Source: Roseobacter sinensis (GTDB taxonomy: Bacteria; Pseudomonadota; Alphaproteobacteria; Rhodobacterales; Rhodobacteraceae). From it: a stretch of DNA of 64,000 nucleotides. Positions 61,904-64,000 of this stretch are shown piece by piece (positions within the stretch are counted from its first letter, which is position 1; each line of letters begins with the position of its first letter). The position numbers and the translations under genes were made by a program. The stretch lies in NCBI RefSeq assembly GCF_025755255.1, contig NZ_JALIEB010000003.1, positions 310,001-374,000 on the forward strand. The letters run 5' to 3'. The notes under the pieces are model-generated. The model was not told where the DNA came from, searched no databases, and was given only the letters and a program-made list of their open reading frames with translations.

Positions 61904-62257
61904 TCAGACCGGGATCAGCGCCAGCGCAATGCGGCGGCCTTCGCTCAAGAGAACGTTGTAGGTGCGGCAGGCGGCGGGCGAGGCCATGACCTCAACCCCC
62001 AGCCCGGCCTCCTCCAGCGTGCGGCGCAGTTGGCTCGGCAGATGCGCTGTTTCGGCGCCGGTTCCGACAAAGAGCACATCCACCGTGTCCTTGAGCGCCA
62101 GCAGCGCGTCGGCATCCTCATAGCCCGTCCAGGCCGTGACCCCCGACGGCCCGATGATCAGCGGCCCGTGAAAGACGTCGCCGCCAATGCGGAAAAAGCC
62201 CGGGCCATAGCCCTCGACCGGTTTGGCATCGGTGAAGGTGATCTCATTCAGGCGCAT
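61904..62257 (-). CDS. Mth938-like domain protein (NDUFAF3-like family)
   Basis: A 117-residue Mth938 fold protein: [57 protein letters not shown] and [23 protein letters not shown]. Mitochondrial relatives (NDUFAF3) assist complex I assembly; bacterial roles are unproven. It lies 11 bases after the TauE/SafE gene in a secF-to-ccmG run, consistent with a membrane or respiratory assembly context. Confidence 0.92.
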   Translation of the reverse strand: MRLNEITFTDAKPVEGYGPGFFRIGGDVFHGPLIIGPSGVTAWTGYEDADALLALKDTVDVLFVGTGAETAHLPSQLRRTLEEAGLGVEVMASPAACRTYNVLLSEGRRIALALIPV

Positions 62258-62268
62258 GGGCAGGCTCC

Positions 62269-63012
62269 CTAATGGTTCCAGACGGGCAGGCCGATCAGCA
62301 CGGCAGCCGCCACAACGGCATAGGCCACGCGACGGTAAAGCCTCTCCCGATCGGGGTCAAACAGGGTCCGCCCCAACAGCGTGCCCAGGCCATAAGGCAG
62401 CAAGAGCAGCAGGCCGAGCCAGACCGCCTCCCAGCCGATCAAGCCCTGCCAGGCCATCAGCGGCACGAGCGAGAGCGAGGAGAGCGTGAGGAAGATCAGC
62501 GTATTGGCGCGGCTGCGCGCGATGCTGTCCTGCCCGCCCAGTTGGAAGAGAATAACCAGCGGACCATTGAGCCCAACCGAGCCCATCATGACGCCGGCCG
62601 CGGCGCCGATGGTCGCGCGCACGGGTTTCGTGGGGGACGCGCGATACCGCCAGCCCGCGATCAGCAGGGCCAGGGTGATCGTGATGATCGCCGAGAGCCC
62701 CCAGCGGATCAGCACGGTGTCCACCGTGGCCAGAATCCAGATGCCGAGCGGCGCGCCCAGAATGGCCGCGCCCACCATCATGAGAACGTTGGGCCGGTCG
62801 GCCTGCCCCCACGCGCGGGGCACAAGGGTGACCAGTGAGGCGAGCGCCGAGACGGCGAAGGCACCGATGGCCAGCGGTGGGGCGATCACCGCCGTGGCCA
62901 CGGGCATATAGACCAGCGCCGCGCCGAAGCCCGAAAACCCGTAGACCAGCCCCGCCGTGAACGTCGCCACCACCACCCAGATCAGCCCAGGGGTGGCGAG
63001 CAGGTCAAGCAT
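62269..63012 (-). CDS. TauE/SafE family membrane permease
   Basis: A 247-residue protein with about eight membrane helices. The family repeat motifs are FTAGLVYGFSGFGAALVYMPV at the N-terminus, AILGAPLGIWILATVD, and VMMGSVGLNGPLVILFQLGG in the second half. TauE/SafE proteins export small sulfur or carboxylate anions; the substrate here is unknown. Its start overlaps secF by eight bases, so it is co-translated with secF. Confidence 0.92.
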   Translation of the reverse strand: MLDLLATPGLIWVVVATFTAGLVYGFSGFGAALVYMPVATAVIAPPLAIGAFAVSALASLVTLVPRAWGQADRPNVLMMVGAAILGAPLGIWILATVDTVLIRWGLSAIITITLALLIAGWRYRASPTKPVRATIGAAAGVMMGSVGLNGPLVILFQLGGQDSIARSRANTLIFLTLSSLSLVPLMAWQGLIGWEAVWLGLLLLLPYGLGTLLGRTLFDPDRERLYRRVAYAVVAAAVLIGLPVWNH

Positions 63013-63973
63013 CTATATTGGCGTATTGATTGCCGGCATTGGCATCGGGCTTCGACCAGTCCCGCTTGACGCCCAGATAAAGCAGGGCTGCCGAGGCCAC
63101 GAAGATCGAGGAATAGGTCCCCACGATCACACCCCAGATCATCGCGAAGACGAAGCCGCGGATCACGTCGCCGCCCAGCACAAACAGCGCGATCAGCGCC
63201 AGCAGCGTGGTCACCGAGGTCATGAAGGTCCGGCTGAGCGTTTCGTTGATCGAGATGTTCAGCACCTCGTTCAAGGGGCGTTTTTTGTATTTGCGCAGGT
63301 TCTCCCGCACCCGGTCGAAGACCACCACAGTGTCGTTCAGCGAATAGCCGACGATGGTCAGAAGGGCGGCGATGATCGCGAGGTCGAAGCGGATCTGCAA
63401 TTCAGAGAAGACCCCGATGGTCAGGATCACATCATGCACCAGCGCCAGCACCGCGCCCAGGGCGAACTGCCATTCGAACCGCAACCAGATGTAGATCAGC
63501 ACCGCCCCGATGGCGAGCACCACGGCAATGGCGGCGGTCTGGATCAGCTCGCCCGAGACCTTGGGGCCGACGGACTCCACCGAGACGAACTTGATATCGG
63601 GCCGCACCGTCTTGAGCGCGCTTTCGACCGAGGCGATGATCTCGGGGGTGACCGCCTCCTGCCCTTCCTGCGCCTGGATGCGGATCATCGCCACGTTCTG
63701 CTCGGGCCCGAAGGTCGGGTCGAACACCTCGGTGATCGACACATCGCCCAGTTCCAGCACTGCGATCGCATCGCGATACACCCCGATGTCGACAGGCTGC
63801 GCGCTCTCGGTCCGGATCGTGGTGCCGCCGCGGAAGTCGATGCCGAAGTTCAGCCCCTGGATCATGAAGGAGGCGAAAGCGACCACCATCATCAGCCCGG
63901 AAATGCCCAGCCAAAGCTTCCAGCGCTTGAAGAAATCGAAGTTCGTGCCTTGCTTGACCAGTCTCAGACGCAT
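63005..63973 (-). CDS. secF: Protein translocase subunit SecF
   Basis: The 322-residue SecF, which with SecD uses the proton gradient to aid Sec export. An N-terminal helix (about 20-40), the periplasmic domain with GIDFRGGTTIRTE, and the five-helix RND-like C-part (GELIQTAAIAVVLAIGAVLIYIW, IVGYSLNDTVVVFDRVREN with the functional Asp/Arg, FVFAMIWGVIVGTYSSIF) are present. Only 27 bases lie beyond its start, so secD is probably just outside the window. Confidence 0.97.
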   Translation of the reverse strand: MRLRLVKQGTNFDFFKRWKLWLGISGLMMVVAFASFMIQGLNFGIDFRGGTTIRTESAQPVDIGVYRDAIAVLELGDVSITEVFDPTFGPEQNVAMIRIQAQEGQEAVTPEIIASVESALKTVRPDIKFVSVESVGPKVSGELIQTAAIAVVLAIGAVLIYIWLRFEWQFALGAVLALVHDVILTIGVFSELQIRFDLAIIAALLTIVGYSLNDTVVVFDRVRENLRKYKKRPLNEVLNISINETLSRTFMTSVTTLLALIALFVLGGDVIRGFVFAMIWGVIVGTYSSIFVASAALLYLGVKRDWSKPDANAGNQYANIDA

Positions 63974-64000
63974 CTCAAACCTCGATTGTTTTGGGGCGGC

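Overview
The window is a GC-rich chromosomal segment whose gene content and order point to a Roseobacter-group alphaproteobacterium (Rhodobacteraceae). The indicators are a pyruvate dehydrogenase E1-beta that carries its own lipoyl domain, a Rhodobacter-type gene transfer agent (GTA) cluster, a DMSP lyase of the DddP type, and typical alphaproteobacterial ccm, acpP-fab and glnB-glnA neighbourhoods. Genus and species cannot be fixed from sequence alone.

Layout. 1-5110 (+): 3' end of pgk, an ftsB-like gene and the pdhABC operon. 5175-5984 (-): cysE. 6108-20692 (-): a complete-looking GTA structural cluster (gp1 to gp15) including gp3.5 and gp10.1, with an additional small exported-protein gene between gp3.5 and gp4. 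A strong promoter and a terminator-like leader hairpin precede it. 20975-26348 (-): mltG, fabF, a GNAT gene, acpP, fabG and fabD. 26519-28424: a cytochrome b561-YceI fusion converging on a stand-alone YceI gene. 28689-29960 (+): rpsF-rpsR-rplI. 30034-35127: small envelope genes, trigger factor, two tandem PilJ-type sensor-domain proteins and tRNA-Leu(UAG). 35273-41168: a Hint-domain protein, nnrD, glnB-glnA, a DUF900 hydrolase and a glyoxalase-related protein.

41184-50476 is more accessory: a haem-dependent demethylase-family gene divergent from dddP, a decayed gene with an intact partner that could be a toxin-immunity remnant, a LysR-dioxygenase-esterase module, a class D beta-lactamase, a hydrolase-OsmC fusion and bioY. 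50536-59065 holds a DUF6314 gene, purB with two small exported proteins, an orphan FliG-like gene, a DUF1223 gene, acnA and a ClbS/DfsB-family gene. 59083-63973 (-) reads secF, a TauE/SafE permease, an Mth938-like gene and ccmA-B-C-D-G.

Functionally most of the window is core metabolism (acetyl-CoA entry, TCA cycle, nitrogen assimilation, fatty-acid synthesis, cytochrome c maturation, protein export). Three parts stand out: the GTA cluster, which lets cells package and export random chromosomal DNA; the DMSP-cleavage locus, a marine trait; and envelope or sensor proteins of unknown role. The best candidates for undescribed biology are the overlapping membrane/exported gene pair inside the GTA cluster with its leader hairpin, the tandem PilJ proteins sharing an invariant cysteine in all four repeats, and the decayed toxin-like locus at 43.4-44.9 kb.
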